Source: DATEPR01 sp036503065 (lineage in GTDB: Bacteria > Actinomycetota > Actinomycetes > Mycobacteriales > Pseudonocardiaceae). From it: 25,363 nucleotides of DNA. Of the stretch, positions 16,401 to 24,022 are shown one piece after another. Both the position numbers and the translations under genes were made by a program. A model generated the notes under the pieces. It was given only the letters and a program-made list of their open reading frames with translations. It was not told the origin of the DNA and did not search any database. Every line of letters begins with the position of its first letter. Within the stretch, counting starts at the first letter, position 1. The stretch is from NCBI GenBank assembly GCA_036503065.1, contig DASXXM010000055.1, forward strand, positions 1 through 25,363, in the 5' to 3' direction.

Positions 16401-17709
16401 GTTCAACCAGACGCAGTACCTGTACCACTGGGGCGAGCACCAGGCCAGTCGGGACCTGGCACAGCAGGTGTACAGGGTCTGGCAGGCACGTCTCGGTCCG
16501 GACCATCCGGACACGTTGAAGGTGGGCCGGTGGTTCGGCTTCATGCTGTGGGTCGTCGGCCAGAACAAGGAAGCCGCCGAGTTCAACGCGCGACTACTGG
16601 AGATCCACCGGCAGCGGTTCGGTGACGGACACGAGGACACCCTCGACGCGGTCAACTCCGTCACCGGCGACCGGCGCGCCGAGGGCGACTTCGCCGGCGC
16701 GCTGGAACTCACCCGGGAGAACCACCAGCGGTGTGTCGCGCGGTTCGGTGACTACGATCCGCTCACCCTCAACTCGGCACACAATCTCGGCGTCAGCCTC
16801 CGGCTGTCCGGCCTGTTCCCCGAGGCGCTGCGGCTGGACGAGCTGACCTGGCGGCGCAAGGTCGAGATCTACGGCTCCGATCACCCGCTCAGCCTGCTCA
16901 CCCAGGTCGGGCTCACCCTGGACCGTCGTGAACTGGGTGACTACCTCGAGGCCAGGACGGAACACGAGGAGATCGTGGCCAGGTACCGTGCGCTGAACGG
17001 CGCGCTGCACCACCACACCCTGCGTGCGATACACCAACAGGCCAGCATGCGGCGCAAGGCGGGCGACCACGAAGGTGCGGTCGAGGCCGCGGACGAGGCG
17101 TACGACGGCTTGTTGAGCCGTTTCAGCCCGGATCACCCCGAGACGATCGCCGCGGCACTGAGCAGGTCGATCAACCTGCGACAGGCGGGCAACCTGGACG
17201 ACGCCCGCCGGGTCGGCGTCGACGTCGTCCGCAGGTACGAGCAGACACTCGGCAACGTCCATCCGCACACCATGGCCGCGCGCACCATCCTGGCGGTGAC
17301 GCTTCGCCTGCGCCACGAACTGGCCGGTGCCCGGGAACTGAACGAGGAGGCGCTCGCCGGATTCCGCCGCAGGCTGGGGGAGAACCATCCGTCGGCGCTC
17401 GTCACGTCGATCAACCTGGCCAGCGACCTGTTCACGCTCGGTGATCCACAGGCGGCGTACGACGTGGATCTGGCAACCACGGACAGCGCCGCGGCGCTGT
17501 TGGGCGCCAACCACCCGACCACACTGGCCGGCAGGGCCAACCTGGCGCAGGACCTGCGCGCGCTGGGGCGGGAAGCGGAAAGCAACGCCCTGCGGACCGA
17601 CGTGGTGACCAAGACGGCGGCACGGCTGGGTAACAGCCATCCCGCCGTGGGCGAGTTCGCCAATCCGGACCTGCGGGCCAACTGCGATATCGATCCCATG
17701 CCGCTGTAG
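13432..17709 (+). CDS. fxsT: FxsT-like protein: SAV_2336/vWA-like module fused to STAND NTPase and TPRs
   Basis: The 1425-residue protein has three parts. Residues 1-580 resemble the SAV_2336 N-terminal family: LADLTARDLADAIWLAHQW, a Pro-rich linker, then a vWA-like fold with VVLVVDNSPAMALW (Asp173, Ser175) and VLVLTDGSARGW (Asp245); the second MIDAS Ser is Ala177. Residues about 595-960 form a STAND/NB-ARC-like NTPase, entered by VWGGVPPRNPNFTGREELL, with P-loop GLGGVGKS (636-643), Walker B LLVFDNAED (Asp720) and DLPLAIEQAA. From about 1000 to the end there are ten TPRs of about 42 residues, each marked by an H-P-x-T-L-type step (LGPDHPDTL, FGDGHEDTL and so on). This is the layout I associate with the TPR protein of FxSxx-COOH peptide systems. 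The GTG at 13432 is the likely start, with only a weak GGGG upstream; GTG 13465 is the alternative. It ends 9 bp from the convergent HExxH gene. Confidence 0.82.
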   Translation: MGDVTGNGVPNVTSAVLADLTARDLADAIWLAHQWHTIDRSATSAELLPRAGAPDGLPSATAQAPADSADPAPDPVGPDNALSVAQRLAMAPLSGPPRNLAGQPFGLLALPLRPKLDRAIPGALRPLRQVLPSHHARELDEEATAERAVVDPRWLPVFTPAPERRWNVVLVVDNSPAMALWRSTAREFAAMLIRQGAFQHIQVRLLDGDGEHGFTLRGNTPAAPRHGIAELFDPTGRRIVLVLTDGSARGWRTGAALSVLRRWGRTMPVAVLHLLPWTLWQRTGFATHRLRFRGPAPGAPNQRLRWQPQVTAAEPLYEDLTDTVPIPVLGLGARWLASWSRLVAGTTSGWTDLPAALVGRESADAPNPGGPAQPARQVAEFRAAATPITFELATYLAAAPLALDLMCQVQQTLLPGSDLAHLSEFLASGLVESITPVEAGPVRLGFEFGPGVREELLAAGRRATTAHVMRVVEECLADTVPEARGFGRNLDDEPSDAAPPAGTALSDAFLRVEMAALGAMSGNHLAAARKLRQRLTGGQRTDRNGPPAPAPGTSYRQSGRTPSPTELNPRTGVVQVPRTDRLTEERRTRPTTSPMVWGGVPPRNPNFTGREELLEQLNQRLEPGATTAVLPQALHGLGGVGKSQLAVEYAYRHRGDFDVIWWIPAELPVQIQSSLMELGQRLGLVESNEVNVVVSVVMDALKGSARGGRQIPANWLLVFDNAEDPESVMPYLPNGGPGRILVTSRNSQWLNLARPLEVDVFQRDESVELLQRRGPELDDGDADRLASALGDLPLAIEQAAAWRAETGMPAEEYIQLLNEKQAEMLGLPGPLDYQRSVAAAWNLSLDKLQASNPTALRILQVCAFFAPEPIPRAMFANGRSVSVLPDLDRALRDRLRLNEAIRDINRYALARIDHRNNSIQMHRLVQAVLITQMSEEEQDVLRHGAHLLLAANLPDAPDDDEQWPKYGQLYPHVIASNAIECEDSAVRELVFNQTQYLYHWGEHQASRDLAQQVYRVWQARLGPDHPDTLKVGRWFGFMLWVVGQNKEAAEFNARLLEIHRQRFGDGHEDTLDAVNSVTGDRRAEGDFAGALELTRENHQRCVARFGDYDPLTLNSAHNLGVSLRLSGLFPEALRLDELTWRRKVEIYGSDHPLSLLTQVGLTLDRRELGDYLEARTEHEEIVARYRALNGALHHHTLRAIHQQASMRRKAGDHEGAVEAADEAYDGLLSRFSPDHPETIAAALSRSINLRQAGNLDDARRVGVDVVRRYEQTLGNVHPHTMAARTILAVTLRLRHELAGARELNEEALAGFRRRLGENHPSALVTSINLASDLFTLGDPQAAYDVDLATTDSAAALLGANHPTTLAGRANLAQDLRALGREAESNALRTDVVTKTAARLGNSHPAVGEFANPDLRANCDIDPMPL
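15144..15159 (+). promoter_or_regulatory. Possible internal translation start within the fxsT-like gene
   Basis: In the linker between the vWA-like and STAND modules, AGGAG (15144-15148) is followed eight bases later by an in-frame GTG (15157-15159). Starting there would yield a free STAND-TPR protein of 850 residues, beginning about 19 residues before the conserved MVWGGVPPRNPNF entry. The site is as good as those used by the neighbouring genes and better than that of the assigned start. Confidence 0.4.
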
Positions 17710-17718
17710 GCCGCGGGA

Positions 17719-19527
17719 TCACACCTCGCCGTGCGCCAGCCAGACGGCGAGTTCGTCCGGGGCGGGCTGCCGACCCGTGTCGGCAGCCACCCGTTCGGTG
17801 ACCGCGCGAACCAGTTCCGGTTGGCGCAGCAGGAGTTCCGCGTTCTTGCCGAGTTCGGCCAGCACCAGACCCAGCCCGGACCACGCGGCCGCCCGGTCGG
17901 TGTTCGCCGACAACTCGGTGAGATAGAGCAGGCGCGCCGCGGTCAGCTCACCCGCCACGTAGGCCACGTCCGCCGAACTGGCGCCCGCGACCAACTGCGG
18001 CTCGGTGTGCAGCCGGTCGAACAGGTCCGGATCGGCGATCCGGATCTGCATGAGCACCGCCTTGGCGTCCAGCCGCTGCACCACCCGGTCGGTCACCACC
18101 ACCGATTCGGCACCGTCCGCGACCTGCGGTGCCGGCAGGCGGGCGGTCCACGCGTCGGCGGCGACCCGCACCCGGTCCGGATCGGGCCGCAGATGGCAGG
18201 CCCGCCAGCCGGCGGCATGGTCGGCGGCGGCTTCCGCGGCACTGACGGCCATGGGCGGCACGGGTTGGTCGCGCAGGCGGGCCAGCCGTTGGGCGATCCC
18301 GTCGAGGAACCGCCGCCCGACCGCCGTCAGGGCCGGATGAGACTCGGCCGAACGCAACACCGTTTCGGTCTGGTGTCGCCACAGGCCGAATTCGAAATTG
18401 GCGAGATCCGCGGCGGCCCCATGCGACCGTGTCCGGTGCACCGCCCAGAATTCGGCCACCGCGGTGAACGCGAACAGCCCGTGGATCAACGCCCCCAACG
18501 GCCGTGGATCGTCCCGCCATGGTGCGTAGCAGACGGGCGGGTCGTCGACGTCGGTCAGCGTGACCAGGTGCCGAATACCGTTGAGCACGCTGTGCTGGAA
18601 TTCATGCACCATCGTGACCGCGAACTGCGCGGCGTCGTGCGGCTCGGACAGAATCGCCGATCCGAAGCCGTCCTCGACGGACGTGCTGTGCGGACGGAAT
18701 CGATGCACGGCCGGCAACGGGATCAGCGATGCCATTCCGGTGGCGAGTTCGCGGGCCCGGTCCGGATGGTCGGCCACCAGTATTCGCCATGCGCCGTCGA
18801 GCAGCGCCTGCCAACGACCCACCGCGTCGTCGTCCAGCCGCGCGGGCCGACCGGGGTTGTTCAGCAGGCGGTAGGGCGAGAGATCGTCGAGCCGTACCGT
18901 CAGGGTCAGGCCACCCGATGTCGACGTGAGCGAACGGAGCGGCAGCCAGCGGTCGGATCCCCGATCCAGTTCCGTTGTTCTGCCGGCACGCCGAATGCGG
19001 ACGGTGGCACCGATGGTCACCACCGCGTGATCCCACTCGGTTTCCGTGGTCAGGCGCAGGCAGCCCAGCGAAGGGAGTTGCAGGTCGCCATCCCATACCG
19101 GCACCGACATTTCGGCCTCGATACCGGCGCGAACAGCCGCCGCGGCGGCGAATGCGTGCAATTGGCCGACGTGGAACCACAGCGGTGCCCGATCACTCGA
19201 CACGGCGCGTTGCCGGCGCAGGGCGTGCGCCACCCAGGTGCCGGTCCGCGGGTCCATCAGCATCTCCGCGACCACCTGCGGAGCGACGCTTTCCGCACGG
19301 AGCAACAGATTCCACGCGCTGTCCACCGACGGCAGCGGACCGGTCGAGTCGGGCCGGGGCCGGGCATAGTCCAGGAGCGCGCGCAGCAGGAGAAGACGTC
19401 GACTGCGTTCCGCCGACCGCAGCGTGTCCAGGGCGTCCCGGACGAATCGCCCGGTGGCCAATGCGTCGAGCAGGGCGATCGGAAGTAGATGATGGGGCGG
19501 AACGGCCGCCGGACTCGAATCAGACAC
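17719..19527 (-). CDS. HExxH-motif peptide-modification protein (alpha-ketoglutarate peptide beta-hydroxylase family)
   Basis: A 602-residue protein with GTG start at 19527 and GGAGGT upstream. Residues 308-312 are HEFQH, in the context AVTMVHEFQHSVLNGIRHLV, followed by the conserved PLGALIHGLFAFTAVAEFWA segment. This is the HEXXH motif domain (TIGR04267) first noticed next to FxSxx-COOH peptides and now named aKG-HExxH-type peptide beta-hydroxylase; the motif binds iron rather than serving a protease. The N-terminal 280 residues contain beta-rich sequence (VRIRRAGRTTELDRGSDRW, LTLTVRLDDLSPYRLL), and the C-terminal part is helical, with no signal peptide. It lies downstream of the 54-residue peptide gene on the same strand, which makes that peptide the natural substrate. 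A metalloprotease role cannot be excluded from the motif alone. Confidence 0.85.
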   Translation of the reverse strand: MSDSSPAAVPPHHLLPIALLDALATGRFVRDALDTLRSAERSRRLLLLRALLDYARPRPDSTGPLPSVDSAWNLLLRAESVAPQVVAEMLMDPRTGTWVAHALRRQRAVSSDRAPLWFHVGQLHAFAAAAAVRAGIEAEMSVPVWDGDLQLPSLGCLRLTTETEWDHAVVTIGATVRIRRAGRTTELDRGSDRWLPLRSLTSTSGGLTLTVRLDDLSPYRLLNNPGRPARLDDDAVGRWQALLDGAWRILVADHPDRARELATGMASLIPLPAVHRFRPHSTSVEDGFGSAILSEPHDAAQFAVTMVHEFQHSVLNGIRHLVTLTDVDDPPVCYAPWRDDPRPLGALIHGLFAFTAVAEFWAVHRTRSHGAAADLANFEFGLWRHQTETVLRSAESHPALTAVGRRFLDGIAQRLARLRDQPVPPMAVSAAEAAADHAAGWRACHLRPDPDRVRVAADAWTARLPAPQVADGAESVVVTDRVVQRLDAKAVLMQIRIADPDLFDRLHTEPQLVAGASSADVAYVAGELTAARLLYLTELSANTDRAAAWSGLGLVLAELGKNAELLLRQPELVRAVTERVAADTGRQPAPDELAVWLAHGEV

Positions 19528-19616
19528 GCCGCGGCTGACCTCCGGCCGTTTGGGTACGGGCTCGCTACGTGAGTTCAGCCGTACAGCGGCTACGCCATAC
19601 GGACCACGCGGCTCGC

Positions 19617-19622
19617 ATCATA
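19617..19622 (-). promoter_or_regulatory. Candidate -10 element ahead of the HExxH gene
   Basis: In the 142-bp gap between the peptide stop and the HExxH start, the minus strand shows TATGAT (19622-19617), a near-consensus -10. The -35 position reads CACAGG and is poor. If used, it gives an 80-base leader. A small AGCCG/CGGCT hairpin also lies in this gap, near 19580. The hydroxylase could equally be read through from the peptide gene. Confidence 0.3.
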
Positions 19623-19669
19623 TCCCTGCGGCATTGGTCCCTGTGCGCGAATGCCGTCGACACTCGGGA

Positions 19670-19834
19670 CTACGAGTTGTGTCCGCCTACGCTGTTCGTG
19701 GGGTTGTCGACCTGCCGCAACAGCAGAGCGGTCGCGGTCGCGAGCGCTCCGTCGTCATAGGAATCGAGCATGGCGAGGCTGACCCCGGTCAAGTCGGCCA
19801 GCTCCGACGTCAACTCGGCCACGGACGCATCCAT
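19670..19834 (-). CDS. FxSxx-COOH-like precursor peptide with variant C-terminus GGHNS
   Basis: This 54-residue peptide starts at an ATG preceded by a very strong ribosome site (GGGGAGGGG, eight bases away). Its middle, LADLTGVSLAMLDSYDDGAL followed by ATATALLLRQVDNP, follows the pattern of FxSxx-COOH (FxsA) precursors: D/L-rich leader, SL-x-x-L-x-x-x-D-D-x-x-L, an A/L/R helix and a D-x-P turn before the end. Those precursors end in a G-F-x-S-x-x tail; this one ends GGHNS at a TAG, so the aromatic is His and the two final residues are absent. It lies between a free EAD2 gene and the HExxH hydroxylase gene, all in one direction. The family assignment rests on pattern and context, not on an alignment. 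The HNS end is the likely modification site. Confidence 0.72.
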   Translation of the reverse strand: MDASVAELTSELADLTGVSLAMLDSYDDGALATATALLLRQVDNPTNSVGGHNS

Positions 19835-19877
19835 CCCGCCAACCCCTCCCCAACGAACACCGCGACACCGCGGCCGC

Positions 19878-19896
19878 TCGGCGACCGCTTCGCCGA
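19878..19896 (-). promoter_or_regulatory. Hairpin in the leader of the peptide mRNA
   Basis: TCGGCGA (19878-19884) and TCGCCGA (19890-19896) form a perfect 7-bp stem with a 5-base loop. If transcription begins near 19900 the stem sits at the extreme 5' end of the message, about 44 bases before the start codon. It may stabilise the short transcript; no known riboswitch was recognised. Confidence 0.4.
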
Positions 19897-19906
19897 CATT
19901 GCGGGC

Positions 19907-19936
19907 AGTGTAGAGGCTGGCGTGTGCGTGTGCGAA
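19907..19936 (-). promoter_or_regulatory. Candidate promoter of the peptide gene
   Basis: On the minus strand TTCGCA (19936-19931) and TACACT (19912-19907) lie 18 bases apart. Start would fall near 19900, giving a 66-base leader with a hairpin at its 5' end. The -10 fits the actinomycete TAnnnT pattern and the -35 is moderate. Confidence 0.4.
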
Positions 19937-19943
19937 CCGGAGA

Positions 19944-20249
19944 TCATACCTCGTTCGGTTCGGCCGGCAGTACGGCCACAATCGCGTCGAGCCGCGTCAT
20001 CGCGATGGACCCGTCGGCAAAGAAGCGAATTGCCTGTATCAATTCGTCGAGTCCACCCGGGTAGCGGGCGCAGGTGGACACGATGCTCATGGTGTCCATG
20101 CGTGCGGTCCCCATCCGCCGAACCGCCCCGGACACCTCACGGGGCAGCAGCATGAGCACGGCGTCCCGACCGTCCTGGGTCTGAAATTGCGCGACATCCA
20201 GAACCGCTTCGACCACATCACGCAGATTGGCCGGATCCTGCTGCCGCAT
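19944..20249 (-). CDS. Free-standing EAD2 protein
   Basis: The whole 101-residue protein is one effector-associated domain 2. It shares the spaced positions of the two other copies in this locus (TIR C-terminus and VMAP N-terminus): an R-x-x-V-x-x-x-L-P segment (GRDAVLMLLPREVSGAVRR), then MDTMSIVSTC and YPGGLDELIQAIRFFADG, then MTRLDAIVAVL. The ATG at 20249 has GGAGGT four bases upstream. It lies 109 bp before the precursor-like peptide and 49 bp after the nmtR-like gene, all on the same strand. As a bare EAD it has no effector of its own, so an adaptor or competitor role toward the TIR-EAD2 and EAD2-VMAP proteins is the simplest inference. Confidence 0.8.
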   Translation of the reverse strand: MRQQDPANLRDVVEAVLDVAQFQTQDGRDAVLMLLPREVSGAVRRMGTARMDTMSIVSTCARYPGGLDELIQAIRFFADGSIAMTRLDAIVAVLPAEPNEV

Positions 20250-20298
20250 CGCACCTCCGCGGCACGTGAGCTACGAACGGACGTGACGGTGGGACTGA

Positions 20299-20661
20299 TC
20301 AGGCGGTGGCCGATGGGGTATCGCGCGCACCGAGTCGCAGGTGCTCGATGTGGTAGACGGCCTCGTCGAGCAACTGTGCGACGTGGTTGTCGTACAGGCT
20401 GTAGATGATGCTGCGGCCCGCCCGGGTGCCGGTAACCAGGCTGAGCGCGCGCAGCAGTCGGAGTTGGTGGGACACCGCCGATTGCTCCATGCCCACCGCC
20501 GCCACGAGTTCCCCCACCGTGCAAGGACTCTGCCGCAGCCGGGTGAGCATCAGCAGACGGCTCGGGGTGGCCAGGGCCTGCAGGGTGGCGGCCACGGTCG
20601 CGGCACCCTCGGCGTCCAACGACGCCGCCGGGGTGTCCCTGCCGTCAACTCCGTGACCCAC
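20299..20661 (-). CDS. nmtR: NmtR-like ArsR/SmtB family nickel/cobalt-sensing repressor
   Basis: The 120-residue protein resembles Mycobacterium tuberculosis NmtR over its full length, including the N-terminus MGHGVDGR, the recognition helix region GMEQSAVSHQLRLLRALSLV and the C-terminal helix YDNHVAQLLDEAVYHIEHLRLG. The NmtR metal ligands are at the same numbers: His3 with the N-terminus, Asp91, His93, His104 and His107. It should release DNA when Ni(II) or Co(II) binds. GTG at 20661 is used; AGGA lies seven bases upstream, and TAGGAT (20673-20668) could serve as a -10. It is divergent from a P1B-4 ATPase gene across a 34-bp dyad. The EAD2/peptide/HExxH genes follow it on the same strand with no evident terminator. 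Confidence 0.92.
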   Translation of the reverse strand: MGHGVDGRDTPAASLDAEGAATVAATLQALATPSRLLMLTRLRQSPCTVGELVAAVGMEQSAVSHQLRLLRALSLVTGTRAGRSIIYSLYDNHVAQLLDEAVYHIEHLRLGARDTPSATA

Positions 20662-20677
20662 GTTGCCATCCTAACAG

Positions 20678-20711
20678 CAGGTACGCATGAAGACGTCGTC
20701 ATGTGTACCTG
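20678..20711. promoter_or_regulatory. 34-bp NmtR-type operator dyad
   Basis: CAGGTACGCATGA (20678-20690) and TCATGTGTACCTG (20699-20711) form 13-bp arms with one mismatch around an 8-base centre that itself contains the palindrome GACGTC. The site lies between the nmtR-like and ATPase genes, overlapping the place where both promoters must sit; TATGGT at 20712-20717 is a possible -10 for the ATPase gene. Length and symmetry fit an ArsR/SmtB operator with two dimers or one extended dimer. Confidence 0.75.
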
Positions 20712-20762
20712 TATGGTGGAGGTGCTCGCCGCTCGTTCACGCTGATCCCTCGGAGGCACTCG

Positions 20763-22754
<1,992 letters not shown>

Positions 22755-22849
22755 CGCTCGCCATCCCACGACCTCCGGTCGCATGCGGACGAACTCGGCG
22801 TCAACTGCTTGACCTGCCGCTGTTTCAGCCCGCCAGTACGCTGGCATTG

Positions 22850-23040
22850 ATGGACGAAATCAGTCACCGGCCGCGCGGGGCGACGGGCTTACCGAGGCGC
22901 GAATTCCTGCCGCGCCGGCGGACGAGGCGAAAGCGTTGCTGGTGGGGCTGATGCGCTGCTCGCCGACTTCCCCGGCGCCGATCACTTCGCCTTCGCCACC
23001 CGGCCGGAGATGACCAACCGGCTGCTGCGCAACTCCTTCG
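22850..23040 (+). pseudogene. Unidentified coding remnant in the gap 22755-23082
   Basis: The 328-bp gap after the ATPase has no intact gene. It contains an ATG (22850, MDEISHRPRG), then in another frame DGLTEARIPAAPADEAKALL, and after about 22945 a third frame with ADALLADFPGADHFAFATRP then EMTNRLLRNSFVTRR. The pieces keep high G/C third positions, as in coding DNA, but no single frame joins them, so this looks like a small gene broken by frameshifts. I do not recognise the family. A TTGACC lies at 22809-22814. Random high-GC frames could imitate this, so confidence is low. Confidence 0.3.
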
Positions 23041-23082
23041 TCACACGACGAAAGCCCAGCCCCACAACGAAAGGACCGCGCT

Positions 23083-23864
23083 GTGACCGCGCAGAGCCAA
23101 CCGCCGCCCGCGTTCCCGCTGCCGATCGCCACCAGCATCGCGCCGGCCGACACCTCCGACACCATCGTGCTCGATCCCCAGCCGGCACAGCAGATCAGCA
23201 TCGGCGCCGTCGAGCTGCGCCGGCACGACGACGTCGTCTACCGCACGGCCGAGGTCGCGGGCGGTCGCGCACTCGCGCTGGATCTGCTGCGCCCGGCGAC
23301 CGACGAACGGCTCCCACTGCTGGTCTACCTTCCCGGCGGCGGGTTCATGATGGCGAACAAGACGAACGCCCCCGTCCTGCGCGCCTTCGTCGCCGAATCC
23401 GGTTTCGTGGTCGCCAGCGCCGAATACCGGACGGCGGGCGACGACGCCACCTACGTCGACTCCGTGCGCGACGTCCACGCCGCCGTCGCCTACCTGCGGA
23501 CGCACGCCGACGAGTACGGCATCGACCCGCACGCGGTCGGCGTGTGGGGCGAATCGGCCGGTGGCTACGTCGCCGCCATGACCGGCGTGACCAACGAGCT
23601 GGACCGGTTCGGCGCCGGGCCGGGTTCCGACGGCCGGGTCGACGCGGTGGTCGACAGCTTCGGCGCCGCCGACCTCGCCGCGGTCGGAGCCTGCACCAGG
23701 CGCTACTCGCCGTCGGCGCGGACAGCATCCGCTACCTGCTCGACGGCGCCAGCCACGGCGACATCGCGTTTCTCGGCCAACCCGACAGCGGGCTGCCGTG
23801 GTCGAGCACGACCACGATGGGCATCATCACCGCGTTCCTGCACCGTCACCTCGACCGGCCGTGA
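23083..23864 (+). pseudogene. Alpha/beta hydrolase (HSL/BD-FAE type) with internal deletion and frameshift
   Basis: From the GTG at 23083 (AAAGGA seven bases upstream) the frame encodes a normal N-terminal two thirds: oxyanion segment LVYLPGGGFMM, SAEYRTAGDDATYVDSVRDV and nucleophile elbow GESAGG with Ser158, to VDSFGAADLAAVGA. At about 23690 the homology moves to another frame: LHQALLAVGADSIRYLLDGA then SHGDIAFLGQPDSGLPWSS, ending FLHRHLDRP at 23864. The jump removes the part of the fold that normally holds the catalytic Asp (HGxxD segment), so bases were lost and the frame changed. The original frame stays open to 23991 but encodes Arg/Ser/Ala-rich nonsense. The enzyme is therefore probably inactive. 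Confidence 0.75.
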
Positions 23865-23953
23865 CCGGCTCAGCCCTCGGCACAGTGCCCCGAGATCGTG
23901 CGGACCAGCAGCCAGTGGTCATGGCGCTTCAGGACTGCTTGGCCGGCAACGCA

Positions 23954-24004
23954 ACGACCACGGCGATCAGGTGCGCGTCCGGCGTACCTGATCGCCGTGG
24001 TCGT
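23954..24004. terminator. Very strong bidirectional hairpin
   Basis: ACGACCACGGCGATCAGGT (23954-23972) is followed after 13 bases by its exact complement ACCTGATCGCCGTGGTCGT (23986-24004), a perfect 19-bp stem. It lies between the convergent hydrolase pseudogene and the SnoaL-like gene, 18 bp from the latter's stop, and can terminate transcription from both sides. Confidence 0.85.
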
Positions 24005-24022
24005 CGGCGGGTGCGAACGTGG

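Noticed and set aside
17719..19527. HEFQH read as a zinc metalloprotease active site.
   Set aside because: No signal peptide or protease-family surroundings, while the flanking PLGALIHG-LFAF-type segment and the adjacent precursor-like peptide fit the peptide hydroxylase family. Kept as a minor alternative only.
19670..19834. Assignment of the HNS-ending peptide to the His-Xaa-Ser (Hxs) system.
   Set aside because: Hxs precursors carry repeated HxS units and their own maturase genes; here there is a single terminal HxS and the leader and neighbours fit the FxSxx-COOH type.
22755..23082. Small intact protein starting at ATG 22850.
   Set aside because: The frame ends after 33 Arg-rich codons and the better coding signal moves to other frames, so it is treated as a remnant.
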